Below the pieces are notes generated by a model. The model was given only the letters and a program-made list of their open reading frames with translations, ran no database searches and was not told the origin of the DNA. Source: Campylobacter jejuni (GTDB taxonomy: Bacteria > Campylobacterota > Campylobacteria > Campylobacterales > Campylobacteraceae). From it: a stretch of DNA of 64,000 nt. A program made the translations under genes and the position numbers. Numbering within the stretch: the first letter of the stretch is position 1; each line of letters starts with the position of its first letter. The DNA lies in assembly GCF_001457695.1 (NCBI RefSeq), contig NZ_LN831025.1, positions 1,674,001 through 1,738,000 on the forward strand. Reading direction: 5' to 3'. Of this stretch, positions 34,958 through 46,246 are shown in pieces.

Positions 34958-36361
34958 ATGAGTATATATTTTGTGCATTTTCTTATCAGTGTTTTACCAC
35001 TAAGTATTTTAATGGCCTTTATCGCTTCTGATAAAAAATATATTTTTAAAAGTTTTTTAGTAGTTTTTTTGGGCTTTTTATTTGGATATTTTGCTTTTTT
35101 TATCGCAGCACAATTTTTAAAAACCGAAAATTTAATCTTTAATTTTGATTTTGTTTTTATAGGTTTATTGCTAGTAAGCTTTATATTTTATTTTTGGAAA
35201 AAAATTGAAATTTTAAATTTTATTTTATTGGGAATTTTAAGTTTTTGCACCGCTTTGCATTATTATTTTTTAAGTCAAGATTTCCCTATTTTTACTAGCT
35301 CTTTAATCGATAGCGAAGGTATAAGTTCTTTAGGTTTTATTGCTTTAGCCTTGCTTGTTTGTATTTTGATTTTCTTCTTTTTAAAATGGCAAAAAAATTT
35401 TAATCAAAAAACAAGCTTTATGCTGTTTTTACTGCTTATCCTTATAGAAAGCGATAAAGCTCTAGCCAATATCTTGCTTACTTTAATGCGAAATTCCATC
35501 ATAGAAACTCATACTTTTTTGGTGAGTTTTGTAGGAAAAAGTAATTATTTTGGCGTTTTTGGAATTTATATTTATTTAATTTTCATCGCTTTTTTAGCAT
35601 TCTTAAGCTTAAAAATTCGCAAAAAAAATATAAACAAAAAACAAATTTTAGATATAAATTATCGCAAAAACGAAGCTAAAACAAGTCTTATTAATCGTTA
35701 TTTTTCCAGCGTTTTTATCTCCTGTGTTATAAGTTTTTGCATTATTTTATACTTTTTTATGGTAAGCTCTAAGCCTTTAATCATAGATGAGCCTAAAGAA
35801 ATTTTACCCGATAAGAATGGCAAATTTATCTTTGATATAGCTCTTTTAAGGGACAACAAACTCCACCGCTTTGCTTATATCAGTGCTGAAGGCAAAGTGA
35901 TAAGGTTTTTTCTTATCAACAAAAGAGAAGATAGGGATTCCCCTGTAGCTGTTTTTGATGCTTGTATGATTTGTGGAGATATGGGCTATATCAAAAAAGA
36001 TGGACAACTTATTTGCATTTCTTGCAATGTGCGTATTTTCTTGCCTAGTGTAGGCAAAAGCGGAGGTTGCAATCCTATCCCACTCAAATACGAATACGAT
36101 GGTAAAAAAATCACCATAGATGTTAAAGATGTAATAGCAGGATCTAATTATTTTAGTCAAATCAAAGAAATTGAAGTGCAAGATCCTGTATCAAAAACAA
36201 AGGTTATAAACACCCAAGCTCCTTTTTCTTATAGCTATAAAGGGATTACTTATTATTTTTCAAATCAAAACAACTATGAAGAATTTAAAAAAGATCCTAC
36301 AAAATATGTAGAAGAAAACGAAGCCCAATTTTTAATCCAAAGGAGAAATGATGTTGGCTAA
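34958..36361 (+). CDS. DUF2318 iron-sulfur membrane protein with YHS-like tail
   Basis: A 467-aa membrane protein, Cj1660 by position. About seven hydrophobic segments occupy residues 1-270. A periplasmic DUF2318 domain follows, with CMICGDMGY and CISCNVRIF cysteine pairs. The last 70 residues resemble a YHS domain (FSYSYKGITYYFSNQNNYEEFKKDPTKY in two stretches), but the usual cysteine is replaced by Asn. Such proteins accompany FTR1 permeases and are thought to help reduce or handle iron in the periplasm. It starts 82 bases after p19. Confidence 0.85.
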   Translation: MSIYFVHFLISVLPLSILMAFIASDKKYIFKSFLVVFLGFLFGYFAFFIAAQFLKTENLIFNFDFVFIGLLLVSFIFYFWKKIEILNFILLGILSFCTALHYYFLSQDFPIFTSSLIDSEGISSLGFIALALLVCILIFFFLKWQKNFNQKTSFMLFLLLILIESDKALANILLTLMRNSIIETHTFLVSFVGKSNYFGVFGIYIYLIFIAFLAFLSLKIRKKNINKKQILDINYRKNEAKTSLINRYFSSVFISCVISFCIILYFFMVSSKPLIIDEPKEILPDKNGKFIFDIALLRDNKLHRFAYISAEGKVIRFFLINKREDRDSPVAVFDACMICGDMGYIKKDGQLICISCNVRIFLPSVGKSGGCNPIPLKYEYDGKKITIDVKDVIAGSNYFSQIKEIEVQDPVSKTKVINTQAPFSYSYKGITYYFSNQNNYEEFKKDPTKYVEENEAQFLIQRRNDVG

Positions 36362-37640
36362 AATGATTTTTAACTCTATATTTAAAAACAAAATTCAAAA
36401 ATTTTTAGCCTTTCTTACTTGTTTTTTAGCCACGCTTTTGCTCTCTACTATGCTAAATATTACCCTAAGTATAGGCGATGAAGTAACTAAACAACTCAAA
36501 AGTTATGGCTCTAATATCCTTGTTTTACCCAAAGGCTCAAGTCTTAGTATAGAAATAGGTAATGAACTTTATGAACCCTTAAAAAACAAAAACTACCTAG
36601 AAGAAAAAAATTTATATATGATTAAAGACATTTATTGGCGTAACAACATCACCGCACTTGCTCCTTTTTTAGAAGGTAAAATCACAATTGAAAACTCCCA
36701 GCAAAAAGCACTTATTTATGGCACTTATTTTCAAAAAGCCATAAAAATTAAAGATGATGATGATTTTATCACAGGTATAAAAAGTCTTTATCCTTATTTA
36801 GCAGTCCAAGGAGAATGGGCAAAAGATGATAGCAATGAAATCATGCTAGGCGAAGACTTTGCTAAAAACAATAAATTAAAATTAGGAGATACTATCAAAC
36901 TCATAGGAGAAAACAATCAAAGCAAAGAAGCAAAAATCGTAGGTATTTTGCTTCATGCCAATCCTAAAATGTCAAATAAAATCATCGCTCCTTTAAATTT
37001 AGCTCAAGATTTACTCAACAAACAAGGACTTTACTCAAGTGCAGAAGTAAGAGCTTTTACCATACCTGAATCAGCCCTTTCTGAAAAAGTGCGTCGCATG
37101 GGCGAAGAAAAATTAGATCAATTAGAATATGACAAATGGTATTGCTCAGCCTATGTAGGCTCAATCGCTAGTCAAATTAGCGATGGCTTACCAGGTGCTG
37201 ATGCAAAAGCTCTAAATGCTATAAGCGATGCTCAAAGCTTGGTGGTTAAAAAGATCCAATCCTTAATGGGCATTACTTGCATTATTTGTCTTATTGTTGC
37301 AAGTATTGCGATTTCAAGTCTAATGAGTTCTGAAATTCATCGTAGAAAAAAAGAAATAGGACTTTTAAAAGTACTTGGTGCTAATACTTTTCAAATTTAT
37401 CTCATCTTTGCTGGTGAAAATTTAATCGTAGCTTTATTTGCTGCTTTATTTGGATTTATTTTTGGCACAGCACTTTCTCAAATCATCAGCCTTAGTATTT
37501 TTGGATATTTTATTGATATAGCCTTTATAGCTTTACCTTTAAGCTTTATTTTTGCAGGACTTATTGCCTTACTAGGTTGCTTGCTTCCTATAAAAAATAT
37601 CACACAACTTTCAGCTGCAGGAGTGCTTTATGGTAGATAA
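36351..37640 (+). CDS. FtsX/MacB-type ABC permease, first copy
   Basis: A 429-aa permease with an N-terminal helix, a periplasmic MacB_PCD-like domain (about 40-270) and three C-terminal helices with the FtsX motif RRKKEIGLLKVLGAN. A possible N-glycosylation site ENNQS lies in the periplasmic part. AAAGGAG suits ATG 36351 better than the ATG just before it. It overlaps the preceding and following genes. Part of the P19 locus; substrate not known. Confidence 0.88.
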   Translation: MLAKMIFNSIFKNKIQKFLAFLTCFLATLLLSTMLNITLSIGDEVTKQLKSYGSNILVLPKGSSLSIEIGNELYEPLKNKNYLEEKNLYMIKDIYWRNNITALAPFLEGKITIENSQQKALIYGTYFQKAIKIKDDDDFITGIKSLYPYLAVQGEWAKDDSNEIMLGEDFAKNNKLKLGDTIKLIGENNQSKEAKIVGILLHANPKMSNKIIAPLNLAQDLLNKQGLYSSAEVRAFTIPESALSEKVRRMGEEKLDQLEYDKWYCSAYVGSIASQISDGLPGADAKALNAISDAQSLVVKKIQSLMGITCIICLIVASIAISSLMSSEIHRRKKEIGLLKVLGANTFQIYLIFAGENLIVALFAALFGFIFGTALSQIISLSIFGYFIDIAFIALPLSFIFAGLIALLGCLLPIKNITQLSAAGVLYGR

Positions 37641-38748
37641 GTTTTTCCTTAATGAACTTTTTAAAAGCATTAACTTTTCTTATCAAAGACTTTTTATTAT
37701 AGTTTTAAGTGTTTTTATAGGAGCACTTACTTGCTCAGCTTTTTTAAATATTTATTTTGATATTGACACCAAACTTTCTAAAGAATTAAAAGCTTATGGA
37801 GCAAATGTAATGATAAGCCCTAAACAGGATGAAAATTTTATCTCCAATGCTGAGTATGAAAAAATAAAAGAAATTTTAAAGGCTAGAGCTTTAACTCCTT
37901 TTTTGTATGATTTTTTAAATTTAGGCAGTACAAGCGGAGTAGTTTTAGGCACTGATTTTAGGGCTTTAAAAATCACTAAACCTTTTTTAGAAGTTAAAGA
38001 AGGAAGCTTTTCTCTAAATGATTTTGATGAAAATTCAGCCTTTTTAGGAGTTAATTTAGCCAAGCAACTAGGCCTAAAAACAGGCAATGAACTTCAAATT
38101 TACAATCCAAACAATGGAAAAAGCATAAAACTTACCATAAAAGGCATACTTTCAAGCAATGATGAATTTGATAGCATTGTTTTAGCCCCTTTAAGCGTGG
38201 TGCAAAATTTAAGCGATAGAGCCGGTATTAACTATGCTAATGCTGTAGTTTATGGAAATTTTGATGAAGTTAAAGCCAAAACACAAGCAATCAACAATGA
38301 ATTCATCGATGCAAAACCTATATCTTCAGTATCCTTAAGTGAAGGTTTAGTACTTGGAAAAATCAAAGCTTTAATGTTTTTAATCATACTTGTAGTATTG
38401 ATCATAGTCACTACTAGCGTTAATACAACTTTAAGCTCTATTATATTTTCTCGCAAAAAAGAAATCGCACTGCGTTTAGCCTTGGGTGCGAAAAAAAGTG
38501 AAATTTTTAAACTTTTTGCTAGTGAATGCTTTATAGTAAGTTTTTTTGCTAGTTTAATCGGAGCTTTTTGTGGGATATTTTTAGCCAATGTCTTTGGTTA
38601 TTTGATTTTTAATTCTAGTATTGATTTTAGATTTATAGCTGTTTTTATAGCCTTAATCATTTCTTTGATTTTTGCCTTTTTGGCTGCATTTTTTCCTATA
38701 AAAAGAGCATTAAAAATCAATGTGTGTGAAAATTTGAAAGGTGAATGA
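37630..38748 (+). CDS. FtsX/MacB-type ABC permease, second copy
   Basis: A 372-aa permease of the same family as its neighbour, with an N-terminal helix, periplasmic domain and the FtsX motif SRKKEIALRLALGAKKSEIF. It overlaps the first copy by 11 bases and the ATPase gene by a few bases, so the permeases probably work as a heterodimer. Confidence 0.9.
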   Translation: MVDKFFLNELFKSINFSYQRLFIIVLSVFIGALTCSAFLNIYFDIDTKLSKELKAYGANVMISPKQDENFISNAEYEKIKEILKARALTPFLYDFLNLGSTSGVVLGTDFRALKITKPFLEVKEGSFSLNDFDENSAFLGVNLAKQLGLKTGNELQIYNPNNGKSIKLTIKGILSSNDEFDSIVLAPLSVVQNLSDRAGINYANAVVYGNFDEVKAKTQAINNEFIDAKPISSVSLSEGLVLGKIKALMFLIILVVLIIVTTSVNTTLSSIIFSRKKEIALRLALGAKKSEIFKLFASECFIVSFFASLIGAFCGIFLANVFGYLIFNSSIDFRFIAVFIALIISLIFAFLAAFFPIKRALKINVCENLKGE

Positions 38749-39398
38749 TGAAAAAAGAACTTATTAAAATAAACAACTTAAATAAAGAATTTGGCAAAGT
38801 TAAAGCCTTAAACAATATCAACTTAAGCGTCTATGAAGGAGAATGGCTTGCCATCATGGGTCCATCAGGAAGTGGAAAATCAACGCTTTTAAACATACTA
38901 TCACTCATGGATACTCCAAGCTCTGGGGAGTATATCTTGGATAATGAAAACCTAGAGCAAATGGATGAGGAGCAAAAAATCACCTTGCGTCGTGAAAAAA
39001 TAGGACTTGTCTTTCAACAATTTCATCTTATCCCCTATCTTAACGCCTTAGAAAATGTTATGCTTTCTCAGTATTATCACTCAAGCGTAGATGAAGAAGA
39101 TGCTAAAATGGTTCTTGAAAAAGTAGGACTTTCGCATAGACTCACTCATTTACCTAGCCAATTAAGTGGCGGAGAGCAACAAAGAGTTTGCATAGCAAGA
39201 GCTTTGATTAATAACCCAGAGCTTTTACTCGCAGATGAACCCACAGGAAATTTAGATGAAGCCAATGAACAAATCGTTCTTCAAACCTTGCAAAAATTAA
39301 AAAATGAAGGCAAAACCATAGTTTTAATCACACACAATCCTGATTTAGCCAAATTCGCAGATCGAACCCTTATCTTACAACATGGGGTGTTAAAATGA
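38748..39398 (+). CDS. MacB/LolD-type ABC ATPase
   Basis: A 216-aa ATPase with Walker A GPSGSGKS, signature LSGGEQQR, Walker [13 protein letters not shown] and switch VLITHN, typical for MacB/LolD-type transporters that act on periplasmic or envelope substrates. I use ATG 38748 (ATG 38745 directly before it is also possible). It overlaps the preceding permease and the next lipoprotein gene by four bases. Confidence 0.94.
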   Translation: MKKELIKINNLNKEFGKVKALNNINLSVYEGEWLAIMGPSGSGKSTLLNILSLMDTPSSGEYILDNENLEQMDEEQKITLRREKIGLVFQQFHLIPYLNALENVMLSQYYHSSVDEEDAKMVLEKVGLSHRLTHLPSQLSGGEQQRVCIARALINNPELLLADEPTGNLDEANEQIVLQTLQKLKNEGKTIVLITHNPDLAKFADRTLILQHGVLK

Positions 39399-39883
39399 AA
39401 AAAAACCTTTTAATCTTAAGCATTTTGTTCTTGCTCAATGCTTGTTCTTTTGAAAATTCAAAAGATACTGGAAAAGTTGGAGAAAAAAGCGCTGAAATTT
39501 CAGCTAAAGATACCTTAGGAAAAGCTGTAAAACTTGCTGATGATAATACAAGTTTAAAAGTCTTAGTCTTTTTTCAAAATGGTTGCCCTTCTTGCTTAAA
39601 AGAACTCCCTTCTTTAGATGAATTCATACAAAATCACCCCAATAAAATCAGTGTTTATGCTATAAATTCCATCGATAATGCCAATGTGGTTAAAGTTTTA
39701 GCCGAACAATTTGACTTTAAAAATGTAAAAGTTTTAAAAGACGATCTTAAAATCACCAATGATCGTTACGCTGTGTTTGCAACCCCTACTACCATCATCA
39801 TTAAAGATGGGATGATAAAAGATAGAATTTTAGGAGAAAAACCATGGGAATTTTTCGAATCCAAGCTTATTTCTTTGCTTTAA
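39395..39883 (+). CDS. Thioredoxin-like lipoprotein, first copy
   Basis: A 162-aa lipoprotein with lipobox LNAC (Cys17) and a TlpA/ResA-like thioredoxin domain with active site CPSC (Cys64, Cys67). DDNTS near residue 49 is a possible N-glycosylation sequon. It begins inside the ATPase gene. In the P19 locus it may reduce disulfides or metals in the periplasm. Confidence 0.88.
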   Translation: MKKNLLILSILFLLNACSFENSKDTGKVGEKSAEISAKDTLGKAVKLADDNTSLKVLVFFQNGCPSCLKELPSLDEFIQNHPNKISVYAINSIDNANVVKVLAEQFDFKNVKVLKDDLKITNDRYAVFATPTTIIIKDGMIKDRILGEKPWEFFESKLISLL

Positions 39884-40347
39884 TCATAGCTTTATTTTTT
39901 GTAGCTTGTGATAGTGGAGAAAATTTTAAAGCTTTAAATAGTGATAAAACCTATAATTTTGCCTACAATGGTTTTGAAAAAAGCCTAAAACTAAATGATA
40001 AAGCACAAAATTTTGCCTTAATATTTTTCACAAAAGATTGTGGAGTTTGTAAAGAACAAATTCCTATTTTACAGAATTTGGCTAAAAATTATGATTTTAA
40101 TATCTTTGTGGTTTTAGGTGATGCAAATGATGCAAATGATGCAAAAGCTTGGGCTGATGAAAAAGGTTTATCTAATTTAGCAATGTTTTATGAAAAAAGA
40201 GCAGCTAAATACCTTTCAAGTGCCATTGGGGAAATATATGGAGTGCCTGTGCTTAGTTTTTTCAAAGAAGGAAAAATGGATGAAAAATTCATAGGCTTAA
40301 CTCCTTATAGCATACTTGAAAAAGAAATCAAAAAAGTAAAAAGCTAA
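39844..40347 (+). CDS. Thioredoxin-like lipoprotein, second copy
   Basis: A 167-aa lipoprotein with lipobox FVAC (Cys22) and thioredoxin active site CGVC (Cys66, Cys69). It overlaps the first copy by 40 bases. The short repeat DANDANDA (about 98-105) is encoded by repeats of GATGCAAAT. It is the last gene of the P19 locus and converges on the DUF411 gene. Confidence 0.88.
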   Translation: MGIFRIQAYFFALIIALFFVACDSGENFKALNSDKTYNFAYNGFEKSLKLNDKAQNFALIFFTKDCGVCKEQIPILQNLAKNYDFNIFVVLGDANDANDAKAWADEKGLSNLAMFYEKRAAKYLSSAIGEIYGVPVLSFFKEGKMDEKFIGLTPYSILEKEIKKVKS

Positions 40348-40356
40348 GAATTTACT

Positions 40357-40794
40357 TTAAAGCTTTTTATCTCCTATAAAATATCCATAAAGCTCATAGC
40401 TTCCATCTTTTTTCATCAAAATTACAGGATATTTTTCACTATAACCTTGTTCCATTCCTGGGCTTCCTTGCGGCATGCCAGGAGCTGAAATTCCTATAAC
40501 ATCTTTAGGTTTGTTTTCAAGCAACCATGCTATAGCACTTTCAGGAACATGCCCTTCAATAGCATAGCCTTCGATCACACCCGTATGGCAACTTTGATAC
40601 TCATCTTTTATACCCATTTTTTCTTTGATTTTAAGAAAATCATTGGTTTTGTGAACACTAACCTCATAACCCTTAGCTTTCATATAATCAGCCCAAAGAT
40701 CACAACAGCCACAAGTAGGACTTTCATAAACTTGTATTTCCTTAGCTTGCGTAAGAGTGAGTAAAAAAAGAATGGTTAAAATTATTTTTTTCAT
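40357..40794 (-). CDS. Secreted DUF411 metal-binding protein
   Basis: A 145-aa protein, Cj1666c by position, with signal peptide 1-17 and the DUF411 core: SPTCGCCDLW (Cys28, Cys30, Cys31) followed by QSCHTGVIEGYAIEGHVP. DUF411 proteins are linked to copper handling; a Met-rich stretch (PGMPQGSPGMEQG) would also suit copper. The gene faces the P19 locus and has its own RBS, AGGAT. Confidence 0.9.
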   Translation of the reverse strand: MKKIILTILFLLTLTQAKEIQVYESPTCGCCDLWADYMKAKGYEVSVHKTNDFLKIKEKMGIKDEYQSCHTGVIEGYAIEGHVPESAIAWLLENKPKDVIGISAPGMPQGSPGMEQGYSEKYPVILMKKDGSYELYGYFIGDKKL

Positions 40795-40998
40795 AATTGC
40801 TATCCTAAGTAAAAAATATATAATAATACTTTTATAAAGTTAATACCATCACATTTTTAACACTAAAAATGAATTTACAAAAATTTAATCAAGAAAAAGA
40901 TTTTTAATGAGTGCTGATTTTGTCTTTACAGTAAAGATATAAAAGATAAAACGATTTAAAAAACTAGAAATTTTTAACTTAAAAAGCTTAAAATTTAG

Positions 40999-41090
40999 AT
41001 ATACTTTATACTTACTATGTTTTTTCATAGTATGTTCTAATAGTGGATTTCCACTAAGAGTGAAAACTCAAGGCGGATTTTTATTTGCAA
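40999..41090 (+). ncRNA. Candidate structured small RNA: three tandem hairpins
   Basis: After TATACT at 40999-41004 come three hairpins: TACTATG / CATAGTA with a T6 loop (41012-41031), AGTGGA / TCCACT with a TT loop (41042-41055), and GAGT / ACTC closed by a GAAA tetraloop (41058-41069), then GGCGGATTTTTATTT. This could be a short RNA transcribed to the right. No protein reading fits. The region could also be the remnant of a gene: no expression evidence is visible. Confidence 0.3.
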
Positions 41091-41093
41091 TAT

Positions 41094-41508
41094 TTACTTA
41101 ATAGAATAATTATGATCGCTTGTTCCTCCACATAAATACCCCTTCTTATCAAAACTTGCAATTTCGCAAGAAAGAGTAGAGAGCTTAGCTCTTTTACCAT
41201 CACTAGTTAATATAAGAACTGTCTTATAATAAACATATTTGCTTTTATCTAAATATTCTTTTTATATTATAGCTTGAGTTGAATTATATTCTTTTGGATC
41301 AACTTTTGCAACAATATCTGCTTCATAAAAAGTTGCCTTTTTAAAAAGTGGCTGATCTATAATTGGTTTGATACTCTCTTGGAAATATTTGTTTTGCATT
41401 TCGCTTGCTGAAACTGGAACTAAATTTTTTATTAATAACTATCAAATCTGCAAATGCTGACACATTTAAAGCAACTAAAGCTGCTAAAGCTAAAGCTAAT
41501 TTTTTCAT
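41094..41508 (-). pseudogene. Decayed periplasmic protein (Cj1668c-like)
   Basis: ATG 41508 (AAGGAGA upstream) codes a signal peptide MKKLALALAALVALNVSAFA and soon leaves frame. Changing frame at the six-T run (41425-41430) restores NLVPVSASEMQNKYFQESIK and on. A TAA at 41262-41264 then interrupts it after NSTQAII, but the same frame continues KEYLDKSKYVYYKTVLI to SDHNYSIK and TAA 41094-41096. The intact form would be about 137 aa, secreted, of unknown role. One frameshift and one nonsense codon make it a pseudogene. Confidence 0.75.
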
Positions 41509-41683
41509 TTTAATCTCCTTGAATTGAATTTTGTATATTTTAATTATTTTTCAAATCTTTTGCAAGATAATTTTTAAATTTATCTAAATTAAATTTGCAT
41601 TTTATCTAACAATCATAAGAAATTTTAAAATGAAATAAAAATTTATGAGAAATCAACTCTTGTTTGAAAATGATAAAAGTAAG

Positions 41684-41768
41684 TGGTGCGGATGAAAGGA
41701 CTTGAACCTTCACGCATTGCTGCACCAGATCCTAAGTCTGGCGTGTCTGCCAATTTCACCACATCCGC
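41684..41768 (-). tRNA. tRNA-Leu (TAG)
   Basis: Class II tRNA with a long variable arm. Acceptor GCGGATG pairs with CATCCGC, anticodon loop CTTAGGA (TAG), T arm GTTCAAG, CCA encoded. It is the last of five tRNAs transcribed leftward. Confidence 0.97.
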
Positions 41769-41773
41769 TAAAG

Positions 41774-41850
41774 TGGTACGCCCAAGAGGATTCGAACCTC
41801 TGACCTACGGCTTAGAAGGCCGTTGCTCTATCCAGCTGAGCTATGAACGC
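41774..41850 (-). tRNA. tRNA-Arg (TCT)
   Basis: Acceptor GCGTTCA pairs with TGGGCGT (with G-U pairs), anticodon loop CTTCTAA (TCT), T arm GTTCGAAT, CCA encoded. Confidence 0.97.
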
Positions 41851-41864
41851 ATATAAAATCTTGG

Positions 41865-41941
41865 TGGTGCGCCCGATAGGAATCGAACCCATAACCTACA
41901 GATCCGAAGTCTGTCGCTCTATCCAGTTGAGCTACGAGCGC
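41865..41941 (-). tRNA. tRNA-Arg (TCG)
   Basis: Acceptor GCGCTCG pairs with CGGGCGC, anticodon loop CTTCGGA (TCG), T arm GTTCGATT, CCA encoded. Confidence 0.97.
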
Positions 41942-41945
41942 TTAG

Positions 41946-42022
41946 TGGGGTGAGTGATGGGAATTGAACCCACGACCCTCAGGACCACAATCTGATGCTC
42001 TAACCGACTGAGCTACACTCAC
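41946..42022 (-). tRNA. tRNA-His (GTG)
   Basis: Acceptor GTGAGTG pairs with CACTCAC, anticodon GTG, discriminator C, CCA encoded. The base at 42023 supplies the extra G-1 typical of tRNA-His. Confidence 0.97.
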
Positions 42023-42046
42023 CATTTTGTATAAATTTATAAAAAA

Positions 42047-42124
42047 TGGTCGGGGTGAAAGGATTCGAACCTTCGGCCCCTTGGTCCCAAACCAAGTGCG
42101 CTAACCAGACTGCGCTACACCCCG
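42047..42124 (-). tRNA. tRNA-Pro (TGG)
   Basis: Acceptor CGGGGTG pairs with CACCCCG, anticodon loop TTTGGGA (TGG), T arm GTTCGAAT, CCA encoded. It is the first tRNA of the cluster behind the promoter at 42142-42170. Confidence 0.97.
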
Positions 42125-42141
42125 AATAAATAAAAGGAAAT

Positions 42142-42170
42142 ATTTTATCACAAAATAATTTTAAAGTCAA
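42142..42170 (-). promoter_or_regulatory. Promoter of the tRNA-Pro-His-Arg-Arg-Leu cluster
   Basis: On the minus strand TTGACT (42165-42170) and TAAAAT (42142-42147) are separated by 17 bases, with TGTGA before the -10. It has a full -35, which most Campylobacter promoters lack, and overlaps the end of the ligase gene. Confidence 0.75.
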
Positions 42171-43015
42171 GGATTTTCATCTCTTATTCTTAAAAAAACC
42201 GGAAAGCGAGGTAAGGAATTTTTGGTCAATCCATTAAATTTATAAGTCACAATACTACCAATTTTTGGAGGATTTTTTCTATCTTCATCTTTTAAACCAC
42301 TGCCGATTTTAATGATTTGTCCATTAGGCATTTTACAAAGTAAGGCACCTACTTGATTTTCAAATTTACCCTTGCCCTTGCGAAATCCTACTAACTCACA
42401 CTCTGCATCATCATAGGGTTTTAATTTCATAGCATTTTTACTTCTGCCTTTTTCATAAGGACTTAAATTTTTGCGTATGACAATACCTTCACCTTGATTT
42501 TTTATAATGCTTTCGTAAAATTGATTTAAATTATTTTGATTTTCAACTGGAATTTGAGGAATAATTTTTATATAGGCACTAGGATATTTTTGCAAATACT
42601 CTTCTAAAACAGCCAAACGATTTTTAAGGGTGCAAGTAGAAATTTTAAATTCTTCGCAAGCATTTGGCACATCAAAAATATTATAAGTTACTTCCTTCCA
42701 TAAGGTCAAATTGCTATCGCCACTACGAATTAAAGCTGAAATTTCATCAAATTTATTTCTTGCTATCCAAAGCTCACCATCAATAGTAAAAGGAGGGAAA
42801 TTTTTTGTAAAAAAGTCAGGAGTTTTTATTTTGTAATTTTGGCGAGTTTTTAGATATTTTCCATCCCAAATTCCACGCACCCCATCGAGTTTTTCGCTCA
42901 TCAAATAAGTATTAAAATCTTTAGAGTTAAAATCTTGCTTATCGAATTTGCTAAGAAGTAAAATTTCATTAGCAAAAACTAAACAAGCACAACATATTAA
43001 AAAAACAAACCTCAT
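42167..43015 (-). CDS. ATP-dependent DNA ligase with signal peptide (LigE-like)
   Basis: A 282-aa ligase, Cj1669c by position. The nucleotidyltransferase motif is SEKLDGVRG, with DGELW, QGEGIVIR and AMKLKP as later motifs; a short OB domain follows (about 200 on). Residues 1-16 are a signal peptide, so the enzyme should work in the periplasm, as for LigE-type ligases associated with DNA uptake. I use ATG 43015; the frame's TTG at 43018 is directly before. The TGATG overlap with cgpA shows coupled translation. It is distinct from the essential NAD-dependent ligase. Confidence 0.9.
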   Translation of the reverse strand: MRFVFLICCACLVFANEILLLSKFDKQDFNSKDFNTYLMSEKLDGVRGIWDGKYLKTRQNYKIKTPDFFTKNFPPFTIDGELWIARNKFDEISALIRSGDSNLTLWKEVTYNIFDVPNACEEFKISTCTLKNRLAVLEEYLQKYPSAYIKIIPQIPVENQNNLNQFYESIIKNQGEGIVIRKNLSPYEKGRSKNAMKLKPYDDAECELVGFRKGKGKFENQVGALLCKMPNGQIIKIGSGLKDEDRKNPPKIGSIVTYKFNGLTKNSLPRFPVFLRIRDENP

Positions 43016-43666
43016 CAAAGCAGATTAATCATATATCCAGTTGCATCTTTTTGAATATTATAATTATAAGTTCCATCAAGATATATTACAAGTCGATAAT
43101 ATCCTTTATGAGATCCAAAGTCTATGCGTTTAAAAATAGAATTGCTAAGGCGTATGTTTTTTGTAGGGCTAATCAAATTAGATCTAAAATCTATAACGAT
43201 TTTGCTTGGATTTCCTACTGAAAAATCTGTGATCATTTCATCACTAGTGTTAAGTTTTATTTTGTTTTTATAAACCGCGTAAGAAATAAAATCATAAATC
43301 TTTGCAACCTGTAAAGGTATTTCAACATTAGCTGTTGAGTTTGATTCTTGTTTAGAGCTATTTTTTTCAGGTATAGTAACTGAAACATCAAGTACTTTTG
43401 AAGGATCAGGGCTTTTAAATCTTGATATAGTATAAGTATCGTGCCAATCAATACTTTTATTGACATCTAAATCGATCTTATCTTCACTTCCGTCTAAATT
43501 GATATAATTAAAAGTGATGCTTTTTAAAATTCTTGCACTAGAATTAAATTTAACTTCCTCTTTTTGAAATTCAGGTGGAGCAACCAAGGTTATATTTTGA
43601 TCTGTCTTGAAAGGATTTTCATCAGCATATAAAAGAGAGGTAAAAATAAAAAATATTGCCAAAATT

Positions 43667-43677
<11 letters not shown>
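43015..43677 (-). CDS. cgpA: Periplasmic N-glycoprotein CgpA with AMIN domain
   Basis: A 220-aa periplasmic protein known as the N-linked glycoprotein CgpA (Cj1670c). Signal peptide at 1-18; four PglB sequons are visible at Asn28 (DQNIT), Asn73 (DVNKS), Asn106 (EKNSS) and Asn113 (ESNST). Residues about 125-220 resemble the AMIN domain, which localises cell-envelope proteins. AAGGA precedes ATG 43677. It overlaps the FtsB-like gene by 11 bases and the ligase by one. Confidence 0.93.
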
Positions 43678-46211
<2,534 letters not shown>

Positions 46212-46246
46212 AACTTTCCTTAAAATTCTAAAGATTTTTGGCTAGA

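Noticed and set aside
40100-40160. Possible tandem repeat (GATGCAAAT)
   Set aside because: Only about two to three units encoding DANDANDA; too short to call a repeat array or phase-variable tract.
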